Shown here: piece after piece, positions 1-10,400 of the stretch
Numbering within the stretch: position 1 is the stretch's first letter
Layout of the letters: the number at the start of each line of letters is the position of its first letter
Assembly (NCBI GenBank): GCA_965116935.1
Contig: OZ220737.1
Coordinates: 2,170,001 to 2,234,000 of the forward strand
Source: VXYL01 sp965116935
Lineage (GTDB): Bacteria; Pseudomonadota; Gammaproteobacteria; Pseudomonadales; Azotimanducaceae
DNA: 64,000 nt
Reading direction: 5' to 3'
Translations under genes and position numbers: made by a program
The notes under the pieces: model-generated
The model's input: only the letters and a program-made list of their open reading frames with translations
Databases searched by the model: none
What the model was told of the DNA's origin: nothing

Positions 1-44
1 TCGCGGGGCTCGATACCGTGGCGCGCGTCCCGCGAGAAGGAGCT

Positions 45-608
45 TCAGCGCCTCCGGGACCGCTGAGGCCGGGCCGTGCTGCGCGGACGCACGCCGAGCA
101 TGCCCGACAGCGAGGCGAACGTAGTGAACAGCTCCTCGCGGCGGTCGTTTCTCGGCGGACGCTTGTTGACCGCGGTAATGACCCGCCCCTGCGGGGCGAG
201 TGCCGCCACGATCAGTTCCATGCGGCCGATGCCGAGGATGTCCGGGTTGTGGATCAGTATTTCCGTGTTCTCGACGCTCGACAGCAGGCGAAGCAGCTTC
301 GGCATGGGGCCGACGAGCGGGTCGGCCAGTTCCGTGACCACGGCGAATATCGGCCGCCCCCGCAGCGTCGCCCACTCGGTGACGGCCTGCACCTGGGCGT
401 TGATGGCCTCCAACGCCCCGCGGTTCGGCGTCGCGCGGGCATAGACGACGGTCTTGCCGAGGCGCTCCGGCGGGAGCAGGACGTACCACCGTCCCGTCGG
501 CGACTGCTCGCAGGCCACCGGAAGGATGCCCTTGCGGAGCATGCGGTAGGCGGTGAGCCGGGAGATGCCCTGGCTGCGCGCCCACTCGGAGAGGCGGATG
601 CGCTTCAC
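45..608 (-). CDS. IS607-type serine recombinase homologue, probably catalytically dead
   Basis: This 187-residue protein has the IS607 TnpA layout. An N-terminal MerR-like helix-turn-helix (residues 1-45, LSEWARSQGIS then a WYV strand) is followed by a small serine-resolvase domain (about 52-150). In active IS607 enzymes the resolvase domain starts with a YARVSS-like motif that carries the nucleophilic serine. Here the equivalent is YARATPNRG (residues 56-64), so both serine positions are Thr or Pro. The usual HRDRLxRFG stretch reads HNPDILGIG, so a catalytic arginine also appears lost. No TnpB lies in the visible flank. I infer either a decayed IS607 gene or a DNA-binding protein derived from one. 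It lies downstream of, and on the same strand as, the 706-2142 gene and tssC. The Arg-rich C-terminus is not typical of the family. Confidence 0.6.
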   Translation of the reverse strand: MKRIRLSEWARSQGISRLTAYRMLRKGILPVACEQSPTGRWYVLLPPERLGKTVVYARATPNRGALEAINAQVQAVTEWATLRGRPIFAVVTELADPLVGPMPKLLRLLSSVENTEILIHNPDILGIGRMELIVAALAPQGRVITAVNKRPPRNDRREELFTTFASLSGMLGVRPRSTARPQRSRRR

Positions 609-705
609 GCGGCGATGCCCCGCGGCAGTGACGTCGTCAGGCCGCGGCCGCCAGCCGCGCGAGTGCGAGCGAGTGCGGTCGCCGCGGCATCGGGGCGACG
701 GGGTT

Positions 706-2142
706 TCAAGGGCCGTCGGCGAGTTCTTGGGCGGCCGCCGCGACTCGCGCCGCGGCCCCGTTCCAGCCGTCGGTCGGGTCGGCGCGCACCACGCGGCAGG
801 CAGGCCACGCTTGTTCGGGCAGGGGCCCCGCCCAGAAGGGATCGCCGGGTGGCGCGACGATGACGTTGGGCCGTCCGTCGCGGGCGTGGGCGAGGGCGCG
901 GTCGGTGCCGGTGATCCAGACCGCGGCTTCCCCGTGCGGCACTTGGGTGACCAAGGACTCGAGTGCCGCCTGCTCGTCCTGCGGCCAGTCGTGGCCGATG
1001 CCGACGCCGGTGCAGAGATTGCGGTCGATCCACACGCCGCTGCCCTGTGGCTCGCGCCGCGGCACCGGCTTCGGCTGCACCATCGCTATCAGCGCGCCGT
1101 CGTCCACCACGCCGGCCGGGATGGCCTGATCGTCGGGCAGGTTGCCGGCCGCGAGGTCGCAGACCACGACGTCGGCGGCGGACTCGAGGGCAGCGTCAAT
1201 CCAGGGCTGCCAGCGCGTGGGGTGGGTGCGCCAGACGTGGTAGCTGTCGCCCTCGGTGAGGACGCCGTCGGGCACGGTGCCGCCCTCGAGCAGGAGCAGC
1301 GTCGGTTCCAGCGTGGCGCCAAGGGGCCCCGCCCGTTGCATCAGGCCGCGCACCAGCGCCGGGTTGCCGGCGAGTGCCGCGAGCTCGATCCGCCCGGCAG
1401 CCATCCACGGGTTGGTGTCGTCGTCGAACCGGTCCCAGGCTTCGCGTGCCAGCCCGCCAGTCCACGCGGTCCTGGCGACGCTCGGGGTGGTGTCGGCGGC
1501 GGCGTCGGGGCATTCGAGCAACTGGGCCGCGAACTGCGCCAGCCGCCGTTGGCCGCCGTACGCGAGGGCGCTTGCGGCGAGCGCCGAGAAGGCGCCGGCG
1601 GTCATGGTGTCGGGGATCGGGGCGCCGCCGATGAGGAACGGCTCAATGCGGCGGAGAGCCTCGGTGGGGCGGTGCAGCGCCATGAGGGCGCGTGCCGCCG
1701 CGAGGCTCGCCTGGGCGTGCATGGGCAGGCGCGACGCGGCCCGCACGGCGCCGGCGTGGTCGCCGAGGGCATGGCGTCTGCGCGCCAGGGCCACGGTGGC
1801 GGGAACGTCGCCGGCGTCGCTCAGCCTCGCCAGGCACTGCAGGCCGGCGGTGATGGCGCCGGCGGCGACGAGCGCCTCCGCTTCGAGCAGGCTGAGCCGC
1901 TGCACGCCGTCGTCGTCCGGTGCGCGGGCGATGCGGAGGGCCTCAACGACCTTGCCGCCGTTGAGGTCCGCCCAGCCAGGTCCGCCGCTGGTCGCGGCGC
2001 GGTTGAGGTCGCCGTTGCCGGCCAGGCGGTCCGCGCGCGCGCCGGCCGGGAGGCCGAGCCAGGCGCTCACGACGACGTCGACGCCGGCGTCGCGCGCCAC
2101 GCGCTCGCTCCACGAGCGCATCAGACTGCGGTCGACAAACAC
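706..2142 (-). CDS. Unknown protein in the T6SS locus, helical N-terminal half
   Basis: This 478-residue protein is not one I recognise. Residues about 60-260 are Ala/Leu/Arg-rich and look like stacked helices of TPR or Sel1 type, with repeated stretches such as AALAAGxxxxALxxLARL, though no clean repeat consensus can be read. The C-terminal 170 residues alternate hydrophobic strands (ADVVVCDLA, GALIAMVQPKP, EAAVWITG, PNVIVAPPG) with helices, like a Rossmann-type fold. No signal peptide or membrane segment is visible. The gene follows tssC on the same strand after a gap of about 180 bp, so it may be cotranscribed with the sheath genes and serve the T6SS. That role is inferred from position only. 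The first ATG of the open frame was taken as the start. Confidence 0.6.
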   Translation of the reverse strand: MFVDRSLMRSWSERVARDAGVDVVVSAWLGLPAGARADRLAGNGDLNRAATSGGPGWADLNGGKVVEALRIARAPDDDGVQRLSLLEAEALVAAGAITAGLQCLARLSDAGDVPATVALARRRHALGDHAGAVRAASRLPMHAQASLAAARALMALHRPTEALRRIEPFLIGGAPIPDTMTAGAFSALAASALAYGGQRRLAQFAAQLLECPDAAADTTPSVARTAWTGGLAREAWDRFDDDTNPWMAAGRIELAALAGNPALVRGLMQRAGPLGATLEPTLLLLEGGTVPDGVLTEGDSYHVWRTHPTRWQPWIDAALESAADVVVCDLAAGNLPDDQAIPAGVVDDGALIAMVQPKPVPRREPQGSGVWIDRNLCTGVGIGHDWPQDEQAALESLVTQVPHGEAAVWITGTDRALAHARDGRPNVIVAPPGDPFWAGPLPEQAWPACRVVRADPTDGWNGAAARVAAAAQELADGP

Positions 2143-2321
2143 TTCGTGAGGAGAGCTAGGCGCGCCCTGGCGCGCGCAGTCGGCGTCGGAACGGCGATGG
2201 GCGCCCGCGTCGGCGACGCGGCCCGAGCCCGCCGCGTGCTGCCGGGACGACGCTCCTTGCGTCCGTCTCCGGCCTCAAATCGTCCGTCCCGACAGCCACG
2301 CAGCCTCTCCGACGCGGTCGC

Positions 2322-3791
2322 CTAGCGCGCCTGGGGCAGGTCGGCGACCAGACGCAGCGAGGCGGTCAGTTCCTCGAGCTGGAAGTGGGGGCGCAGGTGC
2401 GCGACGGCGGTGTAGGAGCCGGGCTTGCCCGGCACGTCCTTGACCTCGACCCGCGCCTCGCGCAGCGGAAAGCGCGCCTTGGCGGCGTGCGACGCCTGGT
2501 CGTCGGAGGTGACGTACTGCATGATCCAGTCGTTCATGTAGCGCTGGATCTCGTCGCGGGACGTGAAGCCGCCGACCTTGTCGCGCATCATCGCCTTGAG
2601 GTAGTGCGCGAAGCGCGAGCAGGCGAGCACGTAGGGCAGGCTGGCCGACAGCTTGGCGTTGGCGGTTGCCGCGTCCTCCATGTACTTGCGCGGCCGGTTG
2701 AGGGTCGAGCCGGAGAAGACCACGGCGAAGTCGGTGTTGCGCGAGTGGCACAGGCCGATCAGCCCCTGGTCGGACAGTTCCTTCTCCCGCCGGTCGGTAA
2801 TCGTCGTCTCGGTCGGACACTTGGTGATCTTCGACCCGCTCAGCGACGGGAACGAGTGCAGCGGCAGGTTGGCGACCTTGCCGCCCGTCTCGGTGCCGCG
2901 GATGGCCGACGGCCAGCCATACTCCGAGAACGACTTCATGACGAGGCTGCCGAGCGACCACGACGACGGTGCCCACAGGTACTGGCCGTGGTCGCCGCCG
3001 CCGACCTCCTCGTTGAAGTCCATTTCGTCGACGGGTGCCGACTCGGGCCCCCAGGGCTGGCGCACCAGCACGCGCGGGGCGGTCAGCACGAGGTAGCGGG
3101 AGTCGGCGCTGTCGCGCAGGGAGTTCCACGAGCCCATCTCGCTCGACTCGAAGATGCGGGCGACGTCGATGGGGCGGTCCAGCTCCGTGAAGCTGTCGAG
3201 GTCGAGCAGCCGCGGGTCGGCGCCGGCGAGGAAGGGAGCGTGCGCCATGGACGCCACCGCGCCGATGTTCCGCAACAGCTGAATGTCGGGCGGCGCACGG
3301 CCGAACTCCATGTCGCCGATGAGGAACGAATAGGGCGATCCGCCGAGGGTGCCGTACTCGTCCTCGTACACCGACTTGAAGAAGTGGGACTGGTCGAAAT
3401 CTGCCGAGCGGGCGAAGTCGCGCTCGAGTTCGCGCCGGCGGACGTTGAAGACGCGCACCTTGAGCGACGTCGAGATCTCGTTTTCCGTCATCAGGCGGTC
3501 GAGGCTGCGCCAGCTCGCCTCGAGCTGCTGGAACTTCGGGTGGTGCAGCACCTCGTTGACCTGGGCGGACACCAGGCTGTCGATGGCGGCGATGCGCTCG
3601 GCAATCGCGCGCTTGGCGCTGCCGCTGACCGCGGTGCCAGCCTGGGACGCCTCCTCGAGGAAGCCCTCGAGCATGGCGCGCGCCGAGTCCACCTGGTGCT
3701 CGTTGCGCACCAGCCGGCCCTCGTCGAAGATCCGCTCCAGGATGGTGTCGGGCCCGACGCCCGGGATTGCGGCCTCTTCTGCTTCAGCCAT
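2322..3791 (-). CDS. tssC: T6SS contractile sheath large subunit TssC
   Basis: TssC (VipB/ImpC) polymerises with TssB into the cytoplasmic contractile sheath around the Hcp tube. The 489-residue length is normal for the family. Family blocks are plain: the N-terminal helices that contact TssB, then HHPKFQQLEASWRSL (about residues 90-105), VRVFNV, the QSHFFKSVYEDEYGTLGG region with YSFLIGDMEF, the central DSRYLVLTAPRVLVRQPWG stretch, and the C-terminal SRFAHYLKAMMRDKVG and LNDWI-like block. I chose the ATG at 3791 because AAGGAGG lies 8 nt upstream. The in-frame GTG at 3800 falls inside that ribosome-binding site. The start overlaps the end of tssB by 8 bp, which is consistent with translational coupling of the two sheath subunits. 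Confidence 0.95.
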   Translation of the reverse strand: MAEAEEAAIPGVGPDTILERIFDEGRLVRNEHQVDSARAMLEGFLEEASQAGTAVSGSAKRAIAERIAAIDSLVSAQVNEVLHHPKFQQLEASWRSLDRLMTENEISTSLKVRVFNVRRRELERDFARSADFDQSHFFKSVYEDEYGTLGGSPYSFLIGDMEFGRAPPDIQLLRNIGAVASMAHAPFLAGADPRLLDLDSFTELDRPIDVARIFESSEMGSWNSLRDSADSRYLVLTAPRVLVRQPWGPESAPVDEMDFNEEVGGGDHGQYLWAPSSWSLGSLVMKSFSEYGWPSAIRGTETGGKVANLPLHSFPSLSGSKITKCPTETTITDRREKELSDQGLIGLCHSRNTDFAVVFSGSTLNRPRKYMEDAATANAKLSASLPYVLACSRFAHYLKAMMRDKVGGFTSRDEIQRYMNDWIMQYVTSDDQASHAAKARFPLREARVEVKDVPGKPGSYTAVAHLRPHFQLEELTASLRLVADLPQAR

Positions 3792-4308
3792 CGGTGTCAC
3801 CTCCTTCGCCGAGATCGTCGAGTTGCTGTTTCAGTTCGGTGCGCTTGTCTTCGTTGGCCAGCACCTCGCCGAGGATGCCCTCGAGCTTGTCGTTGGCCTC
3901 GAGCTTGCTGTAGAGGTCCGCGAGCTTCTGCCGGGACTCGAGCAGCTTGGCGGTCTGCGGCAACTGGCCGGCAACGCCCATGGGGGAGAAGTCGTCCATG
4001 GTGCGGAAGTTGAACTCCATGCGCAGCTCGTTGTCCTCCTCGCCGGAGATCTGGTCCTTGGCCTCGATGTTGAGCTTCGGCTGCAGCCGGTTCATCAGGC
4101 CGTTGAGGCCGCCGGGATCGACCTGAACGAACTCCCGGTCCTTGTACTCTGTGGTGTCCTCGCCGTCGCCCGAGAGGTTGGACACGACGCCGACCACCAT
4201 GGGGAGTTCCCGCTGCGTGGTGCCGTCGCCATCCTCGACGTCGTAGGTGATCTGGACCCGTGGCGGACGTACGCGTCCCACACGGTTCTGGCTTGAATCG
4301 CTGGCCAT
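3784..4308 (-). CDS. tssB: T6SS contractile sheath small subunit TssB
   Basis: TssB (VipA/ImpB) is the partner of TssC in the sheath. This 174-residue protein shows the family signature: RPPRVQITYDVEDG near the N-terminus, then ELPMVVGVVSNLSG, a KDREFVQVD strand, LRMEFNFRTMDDFSPMGVA, and a C-terminal charged helix (LADLYSKLEANDKLEGILGEVL). The ATG at 4308 starts the family-conserved N-terminus and is preceded by an AGGAAA Shine-Dalgarno-like stretch. The open frame runs further upstream, but that part has no family similarity. The gene is followed directly by tssC with an overlap. It is transcribed divergently from the large repeat protein starting near 4417, so a promoter for one or both should lie in 4309-4540. 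Confidence 0.93.
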   Translation of the reverse strand: MASDSSQNRVGRVRPPRVQITYDVEDGDGTTQRELPMVVGVVSNLSGDGEDTTEYKDREFVQVDPGGLNGLMNRLQPKLNIEAKDQISGEEDNELRMEFNFRTMDDFSPMGVAGQLPQTAKLLESRQKLADLYSKLEANDKLEGILGEVLANEDKRTELKQQLDDLGEGGDTDG

Positions 4309-4416
4309 GAACGGTTTCCTGACTGATTGGACGTGGCCGCCATGATGCGTTGGCGGTCGGGGTGAGTCAAGCCGCCCGAGATCGCGCGCGCCGCCGTACC
4401 CGGCGTCGAGTGGCGT

Positions 4417-7400
4417 ATGCTCGCGCCCCAACTTCATCGGGCCGAGGCTCCCCACATGTCCCCAAACCGCACTGCCGTCCATTGGCCCCCCAGTCGCGGA
4501 CAGGAACTCCAGAGACGGCGACTGCACCAGCCGGGCGGGGTGGAAGGCCGTGCGCGATCCCTTCGCGCGGGACTCCTCGCACGACTGTTCGGCTGCGCCG
4601 TGGTTGCGCTTGCCGCTCCGGCTGCATTGGCGCAGGGGGTCATCCCGGGGGTCATCGAGCGGGTCGAGGTCGTTCCCGCGACCGAAGGCGCCCCCGGACC
4701 GCTGCAGACCTACAGCGCCGGCCAGACCTTCGAGTTGGTGTTCATCTACAACCGGGACCTGCCGCGCGCCGTTCCGGGCGTGACGGCGATGGTGGATATC
4801 GATGAGACGTTGCGACCCACCGACGCGTGCCACAGTGAGGACAGGGCGCTTGTGTGCCCCTATACGGTCGGGACGAAAGACCAGGACGAAGACGGTCTGA
4901 GGGTGCCGGTGGACTCGGACTGCTCCGCTTTTGGCCGTACCTGCATCAGGGAGAGCCAGGGCTCGGTATTGCCGAGCACGGGATACACGACCGTGCTTGC
5001 CAATGTCGGGGACAACCTGCCGGCGCACAAGGTGGACGGGGTGAGCGTGGGCATTGTGGGCATTGACGGTCCAGATCTGCTAGTGACGTCGGAGCCGGCT
5101 CCCGGGCGCAGGGCGTACCGGGCCGGCGAGGTGGTGCGCGCCAGACTGACATTCTCGGAGCCCGTCGCCGACTACGGCGCATTCGCGCCGGAACTGCTGC
5201 CGGGAAGGCCCATGATTGACGTGGGGGGCACGGAGGGCCCAAATCCGACACGCGACTACATCCACACCGTCGCGCCGGGGGAGAGTTCCGGCTCGCTGGC
5301 GGTGGCGGGGTTGTCGCGCATGCACGACGTCAGGGACGTGCACGGCAACCGCGGCATCCATGTCGGTGGCGCGCCGCTGCCGGAGAACGCGCCCGGGATC
5401 ACTGTGCGATACGGCACCGGCCTGGCGCGCCCGCAGTTGATCGACTCCGTGCCGCCCTCGGTGGTGAACGTGCGCCTGGCGTCGCCGCGGCCGGTGCTCG
5501 GCGTCGGCGTCGACGTCGACGTCGTGGTCGAGTTCGACGAGGAGGTCGACGTCGTCGGTGAGCCGCTCCTGAAGCTTGCCGTCGGCGACGCCGTGAAGCG
5601 GATTCCGCTGGCCCCCAGCGCCAAGCGGCCGCGGGAAGATGTGCGTGAGCTCACGTTCCGCTGGACCGGCGAAGACGTGGAGCAGGAACGTGCCGAGGGC
5701 GCCCTCGGGGTGCCTGCGAACGCGCTCGTTCTGGTCAGCGCGGACGCATCGATCGTCGACGGCGCCGGCAATCCGTCCGGCAACGTCCCGCCGGCCTTCG
5801 CGTCGCTGGGCGCGCGTCTGGACTCGAAGCCGCCGGCGGTCGCCCTGGTGGAGCCGCCGCCGGCGGGCAGCGTGCGCGCCGGCAGCATGCTCGAGTTCCA
5901 GGTGACCTTCGACGAGGACGTGGAGGTGGATGCCAAGACGGGCTGGCCTTCGCTGGCGTTCACACTGGAAGGCGTGCGCAAGAACGCACACTACCAGCGG
6001 CATGACGGCGCCGTGGTGACCTTCGGCTACACGGTGCGGGCGGGTGACAGCTCGGGAGCGCTGGCCGTTCCCGCCGGCGGATTGACGCTGCGTGGGGCGG
6101 TGGCCGACGCCGCCGGCAACGCCGCCGAGTCCGGCTACGTCGCGCCGGCGCCGCGCCCGTTGACGGTGGAACGGGCCGCGGACACCGAGCCGCCGCAGTT
6201 GCTGGGCGCAGCCGCGAGCCGGCCCCTGTATCGCGCCGGCGAGCGCGTGCGCGTGGACCTGCGCTTCAGCGAGGCCGTCGAGCTGGTGGCGGTGCTGGAG
6301 CTCACCGTCAGCGTCGGCACGCAGTCCCTGCGCCTGCCCTGCAAGGCCAGGGACTCGGTGGTGTCGTGCGAGGGCCCCTCCGATGCCCGCGCCGGCGGGC
6401 GGCTGTCGTGGGCGGCGACGGCGCTGGCGGGCGGCGCGAGCCTGGTGCAGGACCTGGTGGGCAATCCCTGGTCGGGCGGGGTTGCCGCGGGGGGCGATGC
6501 GTTCGTCGATGCCGACCCGCCGCGCCTGACCGACGTGCGGATCGACAGCCGCCCGCGCCGGCGCCAGCCCGGCGGCTTCGCCGACGACCTGTACTACGGC
6601 AGGGGCGACCGCATCGATATCTCCGTGGCCGCAACCGAGGCGCTCGAAGTCGATGACGACGCGTTCGTCCGGTTGGCGGTCGGCGGCCAGACGCAGCGGG
6701 CCGCCTATCGATCCGGCGGCGGCACCGACCGCGTTGTGTTCGCCTACCGCGTCGCAGCCGGGGATCGCGACATTGACGGCATCGGCGTCGAGGCACTGGA
6801 AGGCACCGTCACGGACGCGGCCGGGCACCCGCTGCAACTGGGGCCGGACGGTTCGCTTGGGCGGCATGCCATCCACGATGATGGCGGCCACCCGGTTGAT
6901 GGCGACTTGACGGGCACGGGCGGCCTGGTGCCGGAGGACGACGGCGACGCGGGCGAACCGGGCACGGAGCCGGACGAGACCGACCCGTCGGATGATCCGG
7001 ACGAGGGCGCCGACGAGACCGGCGTGGCGCGCGTCGCGGTGACGTCCACGGGGGGCGGCGCCGACGGCAGCTACGACGAGGGCGAGACCATCGTCTTCGA
7101 GGTGCGGTTCCCGGCGCCGGGCGCCGATCTGACCGCGCCGCTGACGCTGGAACTCGACCTGGGCGCGCGCGTGCAGAAGATTGCCTGCGCCGGCCTCGGC
7201 AGCGGACGCAGCAAGGTGGACTGCTCCTACCGGGTGCGCAGCGGCGACGAGGATCGCGACGGCATCGTGGTGCGGGTCGCCTCCGGGCCGGTGTCCGTCG
7301 GCGGCGACCCGGTCGAGTTCGACCTGACCGCGGTGGCGCCGCCGGCGCTGCTGGTGGACACGCGGGCGCCGGTCGTGGAGGAGGTGGCCATCATCTCCAA

Positions 7401-10400
7401 CGCCGGCGCCGACGGCATCTACGTCACCGGCGACGAGATCGTCGTCGAGGTGCGGTTCTCGGAGGCCGTCGTGGGCCAGGGCATGCTGTCGATTCCGCTG
7501 CGCGTCGGCGCTGCCCTGCGGCGCGCGCGCCTGGTGTCGCCGGCGCCCGGTGAGCCGGCGGCGCGCTTCGAGTTCCGCTACACGCTGGCGCCGGGCGACG
7601 AGGATCTCGACGGCATCGCGGTCGGGGCCCTTGGTCCGGGGAGCTTCGTGGGGGGCGTGAGGGACCTCGCGGGGCACGCGGCCGAAGGCAGGTACCCGGA
7701 GGTGCCCGACGGGACCGGCCATGTGGTGGACACGCAGGCGCCGAGCGTGACCTCGATCGCCGTGTTCGACCGCGAGGAGGACACATACGGCCTCGGCGAT
7801 ACGCTGACGGTCGCGGTGGCCTTCGACGAGCCGGTGACGGTGCCCGCCCAGGGCGTGGCGCTGTCCCTGACGGTGGGCGGCGCGCTGCGCGAGGCCGGCT
7901 ACGTCACGGGTTCGGGGACGGAGCGGCTGACCTTCGCCTACGACGTTGCGCCCGGCGATCAAGGCGCGGTGGCCGTCGGCGCCCAGGCCCTTGGCGCCGG
8001 CATCACCGACCTCGGCGGCAACCCGGCGCGCGGCAACGAGGCGCTGTCGCTGGAGGTGTCCGTGGACACCATGGCGCCGTCGGTTGCCGGCGCGCCGCAG
8101 CTGCGGTCGTCGCCGGCGAACGGCGTGTATGGGGTGGGCGACGAAATCGCCGTCGCTATCACCTTCAGCGAGCGCGTGCTCGTGACGGTGGGCGCGAACG
8201 GGCCGACGCTGGCCCTCGGCTTCGGCGGTCAGGTGCGGCAGGCGCGGTACGAGTCCGGCACCGGCACGCAGGAGCTGGTCTTCGCCTACCAGGTGGTGGC
8301 GGGCGACCGCGGCGAGCGGGTCTCGGTGGCCGCCGATGCGGTGACGCTCGGCGACGGCGCCATCCGCGACGCCAACGGCCTTGCCGCCGCGATAGGCCAC
8401 GCGGCGATGCCGGCGGTCGACGGCCACCGCGTGGACGGCGTCGCGCCGCGCCTCGAGGAGGTGGCGATCGTCTCGCGTCCGCAGCGTCGCGACGCCTACC
8501 ACCAGGGCGAGCAGATCGTGGTCGAGGTGCGCTTCTCCGAGCCGGTCGTCGCAGCGGACGCCACGATAGCCCTCGCGGTCGGGGAAGGCGAGCGCTCTGC
8601 CGTCTGTACGTCGGCCGCCGGCGCCGACGTGCTGCGCTGCGCCTACACGGTGCTGCTTGGCGACTTCGACGACGACGGCGTGGCGCTGTCGCGCGACGGG
8701 CTTGGCGGCACCTTCGAGGACGCCGCCGGCAACCGCGCCGAGCTTTCCTTCGAGGGCATCCCCGACGACCCGCTGCAGCGCGTCCACGCGTCGCCGCCGG
8801 TCGTCGCCGGCGGCCTCGCCTCGCTGACCCTCGTGGTGGGCGGGGCCCCGGAGGCGGTGGAGCTTGCGCCGGCCTTCACCGGCCATCGGCCGGTATTCGG
8901 CGCGGAGCTGCTGGTCGGGACCGGCGAGCCGGCCGTGGAGCTGCGGCTGGCGGGCTCGACGCTGACCGTCCGCCCGCTCACCGAGGGGACGGCCACGGTG
9001 CGCGTGACGGCCACCAACTCGGCGGGCACCGCGGTCGCGACGTTCGACGTCGTGGTGGAAACCGATCCGGCGGAAACGCGCGCCATGAACGACTCCCTCG
9101 CGGCGATTGGCCGCGGCATGCTGGCGGGGGTGTCCGAGACCATCGGCGGCCGGTTCGATCTGGCGCGGCTGGGATCGAGTGTGTCGCTGGGCGGCCGCTC
9201 GCTGATGCCGCGCCGCCACGGGGTCGGCCCCGCGTCGTTCGGCGAGGCAGGCAGCGGTGCCGCGCCGCACCGTTCGGGGCAGTGTCCGCGTGCGCCGGCC
9301 TGCTCGGCGGCCGCCGCCGGGTCGCGGCCCGGCTTCGCCGGCAGCGGCTTCGACTTGCAGCTCGCCGGCGCCGGTGCCGGCGGCACGCGCTGGTCCGTCT
9401 GGGCCGGGGGCGACATGTACGACCTCGATGCTGGCGACAGGGCCGAAGGGAGCGGCACAACGGGGTTCCTCGGCGTGGATGCGCGCGGCGACTCGCTCGT
9501 GGCCGGGCTTGCGGTCTCGCGCGGCGTGGCGGACGCGGACTACACGTTCGCGTTCTCGGCGGGGGCCGAGGAAGGAAGCGGTTCCATGAGCACCCGCCTG
9601 ACCAGCTTTCACCCGTATGCGCGTCTCGCGCTCAGCGACGACTCGGAGGTGTGGATGATCGGCGGCTTCGGTTCCGGCGAGGTGGAGGTGCACAGGGACC
9701 TCGTGGACCGCACCGAGACGGCGGACGTCAGTCTCGCGATGGCTGTTGCCGGGCTGCGCCGTGCGCTTGGGCTGCGTTTCGGCGGCGCGACGTACGCGCT
9801 GCGCGGCGACGCCGCCTTCCTCGGCATCTCCGGCGAGGACGGCGCGCGTGCCGTCGACGGACTGACCGTCAGCGTGTCGAGGCTTCGGCTGGGCCTCGAG
9901 GGCGGCTGGACGTTCGGCAGCGTGGCGCCCTTCGCGGTGGTCAGCGCGCGGGTCGATGGCGGTGACGGCGAGACCGGCGCCGCCGTCGAGCTCGCCGGGG
10001 GCGTGCGCATCGGCAATCCCTACTCCGCGTTCGGGCTCGAGGCCAAGGGACGCGCGACGGCCATTCCGGTGGCGGGCGAGGGTGGCGGCGCCGGCGTCAG
10101 CCTGACCGCCGTGTTCGAGCCTGGCCGCCTGGGGCGCGGCTTCTTCCTGCGCCTGTCGCCCGAGTGGGGCGGCTCGGCATTGGCGTCGGACCCGTTCCGC
10201 CGCGCCGCGCCGGCGTGGACGCTGGACGATGTGCCGGGCACCGAGCGCGGCTGGCGCCTGCGAGCGGCGACCGGCTACGGCATGACCATGCGGGCCCTGC
10301 CCGGCCTGCTGACGCCTTTCGCCGAAGCCGGCAGGACGGCGCGGGGCGCACCCCGCCTGCGCGGCGGCCTGCGCTACGAGAACCGCCGCCCGGGCCGTTT

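Noticed and set aside
3784..5028. Long minus-strand frame extending tssB upstream to a 414-residue protein
   Set aside because: The extra N-terminal part has no TssB similarity and overlaps the divergent gene. The ATG at 4308 begins the conserved TssB sequence.
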